IMG/VR virus record: IMGVR_UViG_3300042402_000989
Coordinates: 1 to 64,000 of that record
DNA length: 64,000 nucleotides
Reading direction: 5' to 3' (one strand)
From: a virus
A program made the position numbers and the translations under genes. This document shows, piece by piece, positions 35,663-44,680 of the stretch. Within the stretch, counting starts at the first letter, position 1. Each line of letters begins with the position of its first letter. The notes beneath the pieces are model-generated. The model did no database searches, was not told where the DNA came from, and worked only from the letters and a program-made list of their open reading frames with translations.

Positions 35663-36685
35663 ATGATTAAGTATAATAAACATATAGATAACATAATTCG
35701 TAATGATACAGCATATGGTTCAATCGATGCATTAAGATTACATGCAAGCGAACGTGATAGTGTTTTTATACATAATATGTGGAACGATTTTAAAAGCTCG
35801 TTAAGTCAATCAGATATCAGATACTATCCAGATATCGGCAAAGGTTATAGATTATTAGAAGATATTACTAAAATTGACAAAAGTCATTTGATGTTATTTG
35901 ACGGAAGCGACAGAGCAATACGTAATATATTTCAAATATATGTAGAACCAGGATCAAACGTTATAACAACGTCTCCAGGGTTTCCTATGTATGAAGTTTA
36001 TACAAAAATGTTTAACGGTAATTTAATTGATATCTGTTATAGTAATATGCAGTGTCCAACAGATGTGATAGTTTCAGCTATCAATGATAAAACTAATTTA
36101 GTAATATTAAGCAACCCTAATAGTCCGTTGGGTAATTTAATTGACATAACTGATATTAACCGAATATTAGAAACATGTATCAAATATAACATAATGCTTG
36201 CGATAGACGAAGCATATATAGAATTTAGTAATCAAAGTTCGATGTGCGAGTTAGCTAAAATTCATCCTAATTTAATAGTTATAAAAACATTTAGTAAAGC
36301 ATTTGGAAGTGCAGGTATACGTGTAGGTTATACAGTATCTACAAAATCTAATAGAGATCTTTTGAACAAAATAAAAAGCATGAACGATATTACATCAATG
36401 AGTATATCATGGCTAGAAGTGTTAAGTAAATACAAAGATCAAATTGATAATTATGTCAATGATGTTAAGATAAATCGACAGCATTTACTTCAGACATTAA
36501 AAACACACAACGTTAACCATATTGGTAGTTGCACTAATTTTATACATATTGATTTAAAAAAAGAGTTATCGAACATTTTAACCAAACAATGTCGAATTTT
36601 TAACACTAATTATGTAAGAGTTAGTATACCTGGTGATGAACAAAACTATAAACTATTATTAAATCAGATTCTGGAAAGTATATAA
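35663..36685 (+). CDS. HisC-like PLP aminotransferase (class I/II)
   Basis: A 340-residue fold-type I PLP enzyme. It has DGSDRAIRNIF near the start, SNPNSPLGN, IDEAYIEF with the PLP-ring Asp, and TFSKAFGSAGIRVGY with the PLP lysine K212. The order matches histidinol-phosphate aminotransferase-like enzymes, a group that also includes threonine-phosphate decarboxylase. Start is 1 nt after the previous stop. In this cassette it could aminate or decarboxylate the small-molecule substrate. Confidence 0.8.
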   Translation: MIKYNKHIDNIIRNDTAYGSIDALRLHASERDSVFIHNMWNDFKSSLSQSDIRYYPDIGKGYRLLEDITKIDKSHLMLFDGSDRAIRNIFQIYVEPGSNVITTSPGFPMYEVYTKMFNGNLIDICYSNMQCPTDVIVSAINDKTNLVILSNPNSPLGNLIDITDINRILETCIKYNIMLAIDEAYIEFSNQSSMCELAKIHPNLIVIKTFSKAFGSAGIRVGYTVSTKSNRDLLNKIKSMNDITSMSISWLEVLSKYKDQIDNYVNDVKINRQHLLQTLKTHNVNHIGSCTNFIHIDLKKELSNILTKQCRIFNTNYVRVSIPGDEQNYKLLLNQILESI

Positions 36686-36686
36686 T

Positions 36687-38198
36687 ATGATAATATGGGG
36701 ATGGACAGGCATGTCCCACGATGCTAGTTTAGCAGTATTTAAACATAGCAGAAAAGGACTGTCAAATAAAACTGAATTAAAATTATTGTTTGCTGCACAT
36801 AGTGAGCGTTACAGTAGAATCAAAAACGATAAGAACTTACACCCTGACTTGATCTCGGAAGCACTCACATATGGCGAGCCAACGGAAATTTATTACTATG
36901 AAAAACCGTGGCTCAAGAAAATAAGACAACTATACGCAGGACAATACAAGTTACTACGCAAAGAATCTCCTACTACATATATGCGTAGATACTATGCAGA
37001 CGCACCTAAGTCTACTACAACTAGCCATCATTTAAGTCATGCAGCCGCAGGTTACTATACATCAAATTTTGACAATGCTGCAGTATTGGTTGTTGATAGT
37101 ATCGGCGAGTGGGACACAATCAGTGTATGGCATGGAAAGAAACATAAGCTAAAGCGTACTTGGCATCAAACATATCCAGACAGTGTTGGTATATGGTACA
37201 GTGCAATGACGCAACGCTTAGGTCTTAAGCCGCAAGAACATGAATATATTCTAATGGGCATGGCTGCAATTGGTAAATCTAAGAATGTATATCATCGTAT
37301 GCGTAAAGACTTTATACTAAAAATGCCAACAGTTGACGATCCACGTGTACTATTTAAAGATAACTATCATCGTGGCTGTATGGGATGGGCGCCAGAGTTA
37401 ACTAGTGTACAAGATTATGCTGATATTGCTGCAGCCACACAACGGTTATACGAAGAAATATTTGACGGCCTGGTACAATATACTAAGAAACATGTTGGCA
37501 CTGATAACTTAGTGCTAATGGGTGGGTGTATTTTAAATTGTGTAGCGAACAACATTGCTACAAAGTATTACAAAAATGTTTGGATTATGCCAAACCCAGG
37601 AGATGCGGGCAGCGCAATAGGTGCAGTGTTAGCACACAAGAAACAGTTTATTAATTACGATGTATATAGTGGAACAGACATCCCTGGAGCGTATCCTGTA
37701 CAAGAAGTTATTGACGAGCTGCTAGAGAATAAGATAACTGCAGTTGCATCTGGTCGTGCAGAATTTGGGCCGAGGGCTTTAGGTCATCGTAGTATACTCG
37801 CTGATCCACGTGGTGTAGAAGTCAAAGATCGTGTTAATAATATTAAACACAGAGAAGCGTTTAGACCGTTTGCTCCTATGATACTAGCAGAAGATGTACA
37901 AGACTATTTTGAAATGCCAGTTGACAGCAGCCCTTATATGCAGTATATTGCAAGATGCAAGCATCCGGATCTGTTTCCTGCTATTATACATTACGATGGC
38001 ACGAGTAGGGTTCAAACAGTAGGACCAAATGATTGTCCAGATGTTAGAGCATTATTAATTAAGTGGAAACGTTTGACTGGTTGTCCAATGCTTTTAAATA
38101 CTAGCCTTAATATTAAAGGCGAACCATTGGTTAATAATAAGGACGATGCTGAGCGTTGGTCTAAAACGTATGGGATTAAAATATGTTTACCAAAATAA
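36687..38198 (+). CDS. NodU/CmcH-family carbamoyltransferase
   Basis: A 503-residue protein. N-terminal motifs MSHDASLAVF, SHHLSHAAAGYYTSNF, VVDSIGEWDT and LMGGCILNCVANN belong to the Kae1/HypF-like ATPase domain. The C-terminal domain has GRAEFGPRALGHRSILADPR, FRPFAPMI and LNTSLNIKGEP. Enzymes of this family transfer a carbamoyl group from carbamoyl phosphate through carbamoyl-adenylate to a hydroxyl on a sugar or secondary metabolite. Both domains look complete and the length is near the usual 550. The acceptor is unknown; O-carbamoylated sugars are typical. Confidence 0.88.
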   Translation: MIIWGWTGMSHDASLAVFKHSRKGLSNKTELKLLFAAHSERYSRIKNDKNLHPDLISEALTYGEPTEIYYYEKPWLKKIRQLYAGQYKLLRKESPTTYMRRYYADAPKSTTTSHHLSHAAAGYYTSNFDNAAVLVVDSIGEWDTISVWHGKKHKLKRTWHQTYPDSVGIWYSAMTQRLGLKPQEHEYILMGMAAIGKSKNVYHRMRKDFILKMPTVDDPRVLFKDNYHRGCMGWAPELTSVQDYADIAAATQRLYEEIFDGLVQYTKKHVGTDNLVLMGGCILNCVANNIATKYYKNVWIMPNPGDAGSAIGAVLAHKKQFINYDVYSGTDIPGAYPVQEVIDELLENKITAVASGRAEFGPRALGHRSILADPRGVEVKDRVNNIKHREAFRPFAPMILAEDVQDYFEMPVDSSPYMQYIARCKHPDLFPAIIHYDGTSRVQTVGPNDCPDVRALLIKWKRLTGCPMLLNTSLNIKGEPLVNNKDDAERWSKTYGIKICLPK

Positions 38199-38299
38199 AA
38201 AACTTTATAATGTATCCATGGACACGTTACAAAGAAAATCAACGTTTAAAAAAACGTTTAGAAGAATTACGCAAGCGTGATCCTTTTATATATGATTAA
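38183..38299 (+). CDS. Small basic phage protein (38 aa)
   Basis: A 38-codon frame from ATG 38183 to TAA 38299, overlapping the end of the carbamoyltransferase by 16 nt. The product has an aromatic N-terminal half (KNFIMYPWTRY) and a heptad-like basic/acidic helix (RLKKRLEELRKR), ending DPFIYD. The YPW and DPFIY elements recall tiny conserved proteins of marine T4-like phages. There is no strong ribosome site, so translation may be coupled. Function unknown. Confidence 0.65.
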   Translation: MFTKIKNFIMYPWTRYKENQRLKKRLEELRKRDPFIYD

Positions 38300-38309
38300 G
38301 GTTTAAAAT

Positions 38310-39023
38310 ATGTTAGATGTAGTTCAAATAAGTTATTACGAAGAAACCGCAGACGAAAACTTTGAATACTTAAAATTATTTGCACCCCACGCAAAACGTG
38401 TACAGGGTGTTAACGGCATTTTTAATGCACATAAGGCTGCAGCGGAAATTGCAGAAACAAGTCATTTTTATGTTATAGATGCTGATGCTATTATAGAAGA
38501 AGATTTTAAATTCAGCTTTAGGCCAAATGCACGTAAGCTAGAATACGGTCATGTTCCAGAAACAGAGTGCGTATATGTATGGCGCAGTCGAAATCCTGTA
38601 AACGACCTTGTTTATGGATATGGAGGTGCGAAATTATTTCCACGCAAAGAATTGCTAAAAGCTAAAAAATGGAATGTTGACATGACAACCACAATCGGGT
38701 GTCCATTTGTTCCTAAGTTTCAAATTAGTAACATTACTGCATTCAATACCAATCCGTTTGAAACTTGGAAAAGTGCATTTAGAGAATGTGCTAAACTTGC
38801 AAGTAGCATCATTCCCAACGGTGATAACATAGATAATGAATATAGATTAAACATTTGGTGTAGTCGTGGTAAAGATAGACCTTACGGCGAATACTGTATT
38901 ATGGGCGCAAACCAAGGACGTGAGTTTGGATCTTATTATCGTAACGATCTAAAATCATTAAAAAAGATCAATGACTTTGAATGGTTGCGTAATCAATTTG
39001 AAAAAACAGTCGGCGAAGATTAA
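38310..39023 (+). CDS. Glycosyltransferase-like protein (DAD motif), copy 2
   Basis: A 237-residue paralogue of the 18395 gene: ISYYEETADENFEYL, then VNGIFNAHKAAAEIA, then VIDADA (D57, D59), then GYGGAKLFP. It is shorter than copy 1 (325 residues), mostly through a shorter middle and C-terminus. The DxD motif suggests a metal-dependent transferase. It follows the carbamoyltransferase region, so the two may share a glycan substrate. Confidence 0.6.
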   Translation: MLDVVQISYYEETADENFEYLKLFAPHAKRVQGVNGIFNAHKAAAEIAETSHFYVIDADAIIEEDFKFSFRPNARKLEYGHVPETECVYVWRSRNPVNDLVYGYGGAKLFPRKELLKAKKWNVDMTTTIGCPFVPKFQISNITAFNTNPFETWKSAFRECAKLASSIIPNGDNIDNEYRLNIWCSRGKDRPYGEYCIMGANQGREFGSYYRNDLKSLKKINDFEWLRNQFEKTVGED

Positions 39024-39031
39024 CTATATCA

Positions 39032-39970
39032 ATGATTGATTATATTTTTCCGTTGCAAACACACGAAATTTTAGATCGTTACGAATTGCTGTATAGCAAT
39101 AACGAACCAATATCTGATCTTAGACGAGCATATATAGATCATGATTTGAGTAGTGTGTTTAGGCTAGTTGGCTACTCTAAAGTAACTGGTAATGCGGATG
39201 ATTTACGACGGGCAGTTATGGAGCAAAATTTGCATAGTATTTTCCGACTTGTCGACAATGACGAGTTAAGAAAATTAATACTAGAAGACAACACATGGAA
39301 ACTATGGCCGTTATTGTCTATGTATACTGATACGCAATTTACTAGTGCGTTAAAAAGTTTGTTTGTTAATAATGTTAAGTTTGATCCAGATTGTTTTAGC
39401 AGAGGTCAATTGCAAAGCAAGCAATGGGTTATTACGGAATTAGAGAAAATCAATAAACCTCTTGGCACAGTATTTTTATGTGCAGGGTGGTATGGTATAT
39501 TAGCCACTATGATTTTCGAATCGAATATACAAGTAAAAGCTATTAGAAGCTTTGATATAGATGAAACAACAGTTGATATTGCGGAAACGTTTAATAAGCA
39601 ATGGTTTGTCAATAATTGGCAATTTAAAGCATTGCCAATGGACATCTTAGATATTGATTATAATTCCTTAACTTGGCAATATTGGAGTAACAAAAATGAT
39701 AGAATGAGTTATCCTATTAGTGACAAACCTGATACGATAATTAATACTAGTTGTGAACATATTACGGAATTCAGTCGTTGGTATAACATGTTACCGGATA
39801 ACAAGTTACTAGTATTACAAGCGAATGATTATAATGATTTAGATATGCACACTAATTGCTACAATAGTTTAGATGAGTTTGCAACACATACACCTATGAA
39901 AACAGTATTGTATTCAGGAGTATTGCAGCTAGAAAAGTATAATAGGTTTATGAGAATTGGATATAAGTAA
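39032..39970 (+). CDS. Methyltransferase-like phage protein (312 aa)
   Basis: The N-terminal half (about 1-120) is helical and repetitive (SSVFRLVG, HSIFRLVD), then TVFLCAGWYGILATMIF (residues about 145-161) acts as a divergent SAM-binding strand-loop, followed by IRSFDIDETTVDIAE and NTSCEHITEF. This fits a class I methyltransferase domain with an N-terminal extension, and I recall similar proteins in marine T4-like phages. The substrate is unknown. The 3' end overlaps the next gene by 14 nt. Confidence 0.55.
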   Translation: MIDYIFPLQTHEILDRYELLYSNNEPISDLRRAYIDHDLSSVFRLVGYSKVTGNADDLRRAVMEQNLHSIFRLVDNDELRKLILEDNTWKLWPLLSMYTDTQFTSALKSLFVNNVKFDPDCFSRGQLQSKQWVITELEKINKPLGTVFLCAGWYGILATMIFESNIQVKAIRSFDIDETTVDIAETFNKQWFVNNWQFKALPMDILDIDYNSLTWQYWSNKNDRMSYPISDKPDTIINTSCEHITEFSRWYNMLPDNKLLVLQANDYNDLDMHTNCYNSLDEFATHTPMKTVLYSGVLQLEKYNRFMRIGYK

Positions 39971-40208
39971 TTTAACACTACGAGAACTACAAACAGAATC
40001 AGCCCGGGCAATGGCGTGCATCGAAGCAACAAACAATAACATACATCGCTTTAATAAAGTTGCACATCATGACAGTCAAAAATGGTATCGTGCAGTTATC
40101 GAGTGGTATATAAAAGAATACAACGGGTTGCCCTCAATGGTAGGACCAGGTAAAGAAGTAATACTATTGCACGATAACAGTACGTCTTTTATAAAAGATA
40201 AAAAATAA
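39957..40208 (+). CDS. Small hypothetical protein (83 aa), TTG start
   Basis: The frame is closed upstream by TGA at 39951, leaving TTG 39957 as the only sensible start; the first ATG would remove the well-formed N-terminal helix. Sequence is helical (LTLRELQTESARAMA) with HHDSQKWYRAVIEWY in the middle. No family recognised. Overlap with the preceding gene argues for coupled translation. Confidence 0.5.
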   Translation: MDISNLTLRELQTESARAMACIEATNNNIHRFNKVAHHDSQKWYRAVIEWYIKEYNGLPSMVGPGKEVILLHDNSTSFIKDKK

Positions 40209-40232
40209 TAATTTAAAGAGAAAATATTTAAT

Positions 40233-40970
40233 ATGACACAATTAATTTGCCTTGCATATCAACCTGGCGCATATGGTAGTTTTGTAAGTTGGGTTGTTGA
40301 TAGATTTAGTGTAGAACGCAAAAAGCATCAACCAGTAGTTACTGATAATCCTTTGCTGCCAGACGGTAGTGGACACAAATACGTTACTTACTGTAAAATA
40401 CAAAACAATGACAATTTTATTGCAATGATGGATTTAGCAAGATCCAAAGAAAAACCATGGGACTATAATATATACGCAGGCTGGCCTGTGGGTGTTAGAG
40501 AAAAACTAAACCCTAGTATAGAAACTGCTATTAGTAATTTGCAAAATAACGATAAGATGATTTTGATAGAATGCACTACAGCGGAAGAGCATTTAATGCG
40601 ATACCTTCGCAATGAACCAACAATGGATCAAGCACGTTGGTACGGGATGATAGAAGCTACAGATGAGGATGACTTGCTTGTTAGACTCAAGGCAGATATT
40701 GCAGCAGAGTCGTTTAATAAAAAATACAGCAATGAAAATCTGCTACGTGTTAACATGCACGATGTCAATCATTCTAAACCAACAGAGTTTTTTGATAAAA
40801 TTTCTAATTTTCTTTCTTGGGAAGTTTGTGATTATGAATTGTTTGCTGAAGTATTCGAATATAGAAAAACACTTCAACAGCCGTACTACGAGCAGTTGAA
40901 AAGAGTAGAGTTTGGCGATGTAAGTACACCTGCTGAACGAGTAGTATATAGATACATTAAAGGAGAATAA
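40233..40970 (+). CDS. Hypothetical P-loop/sulfotransferase-like protein
   Basis: A 245-residue protein opening ICLAYQPGAYGSFVSWVVDRF. The PGAYGSFVSW loop is in the place of the sulfotransferase P-loop-like PSB motif, but without a clear Lys. A second strand KMILIECTT and the late helical LLRVNMHDV region would fit the same fold. Family identity is uncertain. It precedes the symporter by 1 nt. Confidence 0.4.
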   Translation: MTQLICLAYQPGAYGSFVSWVVDRFSVERKKHQPVVTDNPLLPDGSGHKYVTYCKIQNNDNFIAMMDLARSKEKPWDYNIYAGWPVGVREKLNPSIETAISNLQNNDKMILIECTTAEEHLMRYLRNEPTMDQARWYGMIEATDEDDLLVRLKADIAAESFNKKYSNENLLRVNMHDVNHSKPTEFFDKISNFLSWEVCDYELFAEVFEYRKTLQQPYYEQLKRVEFGDVSTPAERVVYRYIKGE

Positions 40971-40971
40971 A

Positions 40972-42432
40972 ATGGATCTAACAAGTTTATTTCCGTTGTT
41001 TAACCAATCAGCTGGTTGGATGTTAATATTACTGTATGGTGCCGTAGTATTTGCACTGACTGCGTGTTATGTTAAAGGCTATGCCGATAACAAGACTAGC
41101 TTTTTGGTTGCACGTAGAGAAATCGGTGGAACCGCAGGGGCGATGAGTACCGCCGCTGCATGGGCATGGGCACCTGCGTTGTTTATTTCAGCCCAGATGG
41201 CTTACATGAACGGTATTGCTGGGTTGTTTTGGTTTACGATCGGTAACTTTCTAAGTCTGATTATATTTGGCTTATTTGTACACAAGCTACGGGCAAGTCA
41301 ACCATTGGGCTTTACACTGCCGGGCTACATTAAAGAAAAGTTTAGCAGCCGTGTGCAAAATATCTTCTTGTTAGAACTTTGGATGCTAGCAAGTTGTGCG
41401 TTTGCGATCAACGCACTTGCAGGATCTCAGGCAGTTCAAACTATTACAGGAATCAACTATAATTTGGTTACAGTTGCTCTTGCTGCTATTGCACTAGTTT
41501 ATGCATTGCGTGGAGGCTTAAAAGCGTCCGTTGTAACTGAAATCTTTAAGATTGTTGTGTTATGGGTCGGTATACTTGTAGTTATTCCATGGGCATGGAG
41601 TGCTGCAGGTGGAAGCCTTACACTTTCAATCGGACTTGGTGGTATAACTGGCAATGGTGCAAGCCTAGTTAACGATTTTGCACTTGGTGTGTTTATGGCA
41701 GTAGGTATGAGTACCGCACTTGGACACCTTGGTGCGCCATGGGGAGACAACGGCTTTTATCAGAGAGCATTTGCTATCAAGCAAGATCGTATTAAGGCAG
41801 CGTTTATCGGCGGCGCATTTATCTTCGTATTTGTACCTTTGATGATCGGTTCACTTGGATTTGTTGCTGCAGGTGCTGGCTTAGAAATTCCAAAAGAACT
41901 AGTAGGTATGACTACAGTTATTACCATTGGTAGCTTCTTGCCAAGCTGGACAGTGCTTATTGTGTTGTTCATGTTGCTTGCAGGTCTTGTTGCAGTATTA
42001 GACAGTCAACTTAATAGTGCTGCATCACTAGTAGGACATGACATCAAAAACAAGTTTAGCAACGACGATAGCGAAGCAGCTAATATCAAATGGTCAAGAG
42101 GTGGTATGCTAGCACTAGCTACTATGGCACTTGTAATTGCAAACTGGCCAGGAATGACACTGTTGACAATTTTCTTGTTCTTTGGTGTGATGAGAGCAAC
42201 TGTATGGTGGCCAATGATGCTGCACTTATGGAAGCCTGAATTAATCACTGAACGTGGTATGTTCTGGGGTATTGTAATTGCGTTTATTGTTGGATTCCCT
42301 ATATTTGTGTATGGTCAACAATTTGGCGGAGGCCCAGTGTTAACTATGACAGGAACACTAATAGCAATTTTCGGTTCTGGAGCATTAGCTTATCTGATAA
42401 GTGCTGTTGATAAAAAGAGAGTCGCAGTATGA
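40972..42432 (+). CDS. Sodium:solute symporter (SSS family)
   Basis: A 486-residue integral membrane protein with roughly a dozen hydrophobic segments across its length (for example residues 17-37, 81-100, 218-245, 295-315, 430-450). Motifs such as AAAWAWAPALFIS, a YALRGGLKASVVTEIFK loop and MLLAGLVAVLDSQLNSAAS fit the SSS (LeuT-fold) family that moves solutes such as proline, sugars or urea with Na+. AAGGAG is 5 nt before the ATG. Two 60-nt lines counted by hand are 45-50% GC, higher than many nearby genes, which could mean later acquisition from a host. The solute is unknown. Confidence 0.85.
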   Translation: MDLTSLFPLFNQSAGWMLILLYGAVVFALTACYVKGYADNKTSFLVARREIGGTAGAMSTAAAWAWAPALFISAQMAYMNGIAGLFWFTIGNFLSLIIFGLFVHKLRASQPLGFTLPGYIKEKFSSRVQNIFLLELWMLASCAFAINALAGSQAVQTITGINYNLVTVALAAIALVYALRGGLKASVVTEIFKIVVLWVGILVVIPWAWSAAGGSLTLSIGLGGITGNGASLVNDFALGVFMAVGMSTALGHLGAPWGDNGFYQRAFAIKQDRIKAAFIGGAFIFVFVPLMIGSLGFVAAGAGLEIPKELVGMTTVITIGSFLPSWTVLIVLFMLLAGLVAVLDSQLNSAASLVGHDIKNKFSNDDSEAANIKWSRGGMLALATMALVIANWPGMTLLTIFLFFGVMRATVWWPMMLHLWKPELITERGMFWGIVIAFIVGFPIFVYGQQFGGGPVLTMTGTLIAIFGSGALAYLISAVDKKRVAV

Positions 42433-43058
42433 AAATGATTGTTCTTGTAGGACCACAAGGTTCGGGTAACCATTTATTTGGTAAAATATTCAGCTTGCAT
42501 GAAGAAGTGCATGGTTGGAAAGATGCACTTACACCCGAGGGGTATTTTATACCCCACTACAAGGAACCATTTAACTATTACTGGAATAATACAAACGAAA
42601 TTGATATAAACATAATGGGCGGTAAAAAATACGCCGTAACAAGTATATCAAATCCTTATATCGAAAACTGGTTGCCTAAAGTGCCGCCAGTTTTTGATTT
42701 TATAAAAAAAGTAGAAGAGATCGGAATCAATGTTCAACTGGTAATTATTGGCAGAGACAAAAATATCTTAACACATCAACAAACAAGACTACGTGGCGGC
42801 CCGACGTGGGGGAATATGCACCAACTTATACAACACTTAAAGTTGCCTCCGTTTTATATTAGTCAAGAATTACTATATCTATATAAACAACACTATGTTA
42901 AGAGTTTAGCTCACTGGCTAGATTTCCCAATGGCATGGGATCATCCGCAAGTGGATGAAATATTAAAACAAGATGCTAATGAAAAGTATATACATTCTAC
43001 TCAACCAGGTTGGCTAGACGAGCATGTTAAAAAGATATTAACTCCGCCGACTGAGTAA
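42429..43058 (+). CDS. P-loop protein, sulfotransferase or kinase-like
   Basis: A 209-residue protein with an N-terminal strand and P-loop-like motif MIVLVGPQGSGNHLF (G8-H15). Sulfotransferases bind PAPS with a similar loop, and no Lys of the classic Walker A form is present. VQLVIIGRDKNIL could be the second conserved strand (3'-phosphate binding Arg). Coupled by ATGA to the symporter. A sulfotransferase role would fit a surface-glycan pathway but is not established. Confidence 0.5.
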   Translation: MKMIVLVGPQGSGNHLFGKIFSLHEEVHGWKDALTPEGYFIPHYKEPFNYYWNNTNEIDINIMGGKKYAVTSISNPYIENWLPKVPPVFDFIKKVEEIGINVQLVIIGRDKNILTHQQTRLRGGPTWGNMHQLIQHLKLPPFYISQELLYLYKQHYVKSLAHWLDFPMAWDHPQVDEILKQDANEKYIHSTQPGWLDEHVKKILTPPTE

Positions 43059-43080
43059 CTCAGTGAAAGATTGCAAATTA

Positions 43081-43605
43081 ATGGACAAACACAAATTAAT
43101 AAACTATTTTGAGAAAAGCTGGCAACCAGACTTTTCTAAATTCACACACAGTGGGTGGGCATTACTCGACGAAATCGCTCCATGGGAATCTGTATTAGAT
43201 ATCGGCTGCGGATATAACTTGTTTAAAGAACACTTAGGAACAAGATTACTAGGAATTGACCCTGCAAACGATGCAGCAGACATTCGTGTAAGCATTGAAG
43301 AATTTGATCCCGGCGATGTAAAATGGGACGCAATATTTTGCTTAGGCAGTTTAAACTTTGGAGATCACCATACTGTATTCCAACAAGTAATGAAAGCAGT
43401 TTCAATGTGCAGATCAGGCGGTAGAATATACTGGAGGCAGAATCCAGGAATCAACGATCATCCTTTTAAAGGTGTTGAGGAAGTTGTATTCTTTCCTTGG
43501 ACAGTTGAATTAAACTATGAATGGGCAGAACTACTAGGATGCACAGTAAGAGAATGCAAGTGGGACGGTAGTCGCATTTATAGTGAATGGCACAAAAATG
43601 TATAA
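43081..43605 (+). CDS. SAM-dependent methyltransferase-like protein
   Basis: The ATG at 43081 was chosen; a GTG at 43063 is possible but adds six residues and overlaps a short palindrome (43051-43063). Motif I is SVLDIGCGYNLF (residues about 38-48), followed by LLGIDPAND and a DAIFCLGSLNF strand. This 174-residue protein is short for the family but contains the expected SAM-binding half. It overlaps the next rSAM gene by 8 nt. Confidence 0.65.
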   Translation: MDKHKLINYFEKSWQPDFSKFTHSGWALLDEIAPWESVLDIGCGYNLFKEHLGTRLLGIDPANDAADIRVSIEEFDPGDVKWDAIFCLGSLNFGDHHTVFQQVMKAVSMCRSGGRIYWRQNPGINDHPFKGVEEVVFFPWTVELNYEWAELLGCTVRECKWDGSRIYSEWHKNV

Positions 43606-44680
43606 CTACAGTGATATACGTATGGTTCACTTAGAAGTTACGCAACGATGTCAAGCAGCTTGTCCAATGTGTGATCGTAATGTGAATGGTGGTCCAGACA
43701 ATCAACATATCACAAATGCAGAACTTAGCTTAGAGGATTGTAAACGTATCTTTACACCTGAGTTTATTGCACAGCTTGACACAATGTATATGTGTGGCAA
43801 CCTGGGTGATCCAATTGTTGCGAAAGATACATTAGAAATATTTGAATATTTTAGACAACATAACACAAAGATGTGGTTAAGCATGAACACAAATGCCGGT
43901 GCAAAAGATGTGTCGTGGTGGACTAAACTAGCTAGTGTGTTTGGACGTAACGGTGCAGTTATTTTTAGTGTTGATGGATTAGAAGATACAAATCATTTGT
44001 ATAGGCAAAACGTTGTATGGGATAACATTAAAAGAAATATGCAAGCATTTATTGCAGCTGGCGGCAGAGCTCGCTGGGATTATATTGTGTTTCAACACAA
44101 TGAACATCAAATTGAACAAGCAGAAGCACTAGCAAAGGAATGGGGCGTTGAAAAGTTTATCAAGAAAAAGACAGGTCGTTTCATTACAGCGCATAGCATT
44201 AGTAAAGATGCACATCAGGCTCAAAATCGAAAAGGCGAGAAAACAACAGTTATTGCAAAACCGACTGATAAGGAAAATCAAAATCTCGCACTTCTTAAAC
44301 AAGCAGAAATCGAAAAGTCTTATGGATCTATGCGAGAGTATTACGATACTTGTAAAATAAAATGTAAGGCAATCGATAAAAAAGAAATATTCATTACAGC
44401 AGAAGGACTATTAATGCCGTGCTGTTGGACTGGAGGTCGCATGTATAAGTGGTGGCATAAAGATTATCGTGTAGAACAAATTTGGGATCACATTGATGCT
44501 GCGGGCGGCAAAGATACTATTAACGTTGTAAACAATAGCATAGAATCTGTAGTAAGCGGACCATTGTTAAGCAGCATTGAGGATAGTTGGTCAAGGTCAA
44601 GTCTTAAGGACGGTAAGTTAGGAGTATGTGCAATGAAATGCGGAGCAGAGTTTGATCCGTTTAATGCACAATTCATTTAA
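43598..44680 (+). CDS. Radical SAM/SPASM protein, GNxGDP subgroup
   Basis: The start ATG at 43598 (MYNYSDIRMVHLEVTQRC) was preferred to GTG 43583. The core is CQAACPMC, and CGNLGDP replaces GGEP. FSVDGLEDTNHLYRQN and FQHNEHQIEQA match the gene at 26806 closely, so these are paralogues about 17 kb apart. The C-terminal region has CKIKC, LMPCCWTGG and GVCAMKC, a SPASM-type Cys set. It is coupled by TAATG to the next rSAM gene. Substrate unknown. Confidence 0.86.
   Translation: MYNYSDIRMVHLEVTQRCQAACPMCDRNVNGGPDNQHITNAELSLEDCKRIFTPEFIAQLDTMYMCGNLGDPIVAKDTLEIFEYFRQHNTKMWLSMNTNAGAKDVSWWTKLASVFGRNGAVIFSVDGLEDTNHLYRQNVVWDNIKRNMQAFIAAGGRARWDYIVFQHNEHQIEQAEALAKEWGVEKFIKKKTGRFITAHSISKDAHQAQNRKGEKTTVIAKPTDKENQNLALLKQAEIEKSYGSMREYYDTCKIKCKAIDKKEIFITAEGLLMPCCWTGGRMYKWWHKDYRVEQIWDHIDAAGGKDTINVVNNSIESVVSGPLLSSIEDSWSRSSLKDGKLGVCAMKCGAEFDPFNAQFI

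Noticed and set aside
43051-43063. CTGAGTAACTCAG palindrome between two genes.
   Set aside because: Only a one-base centre and no T-tract, so not a terminator; too short to argue for an operator.
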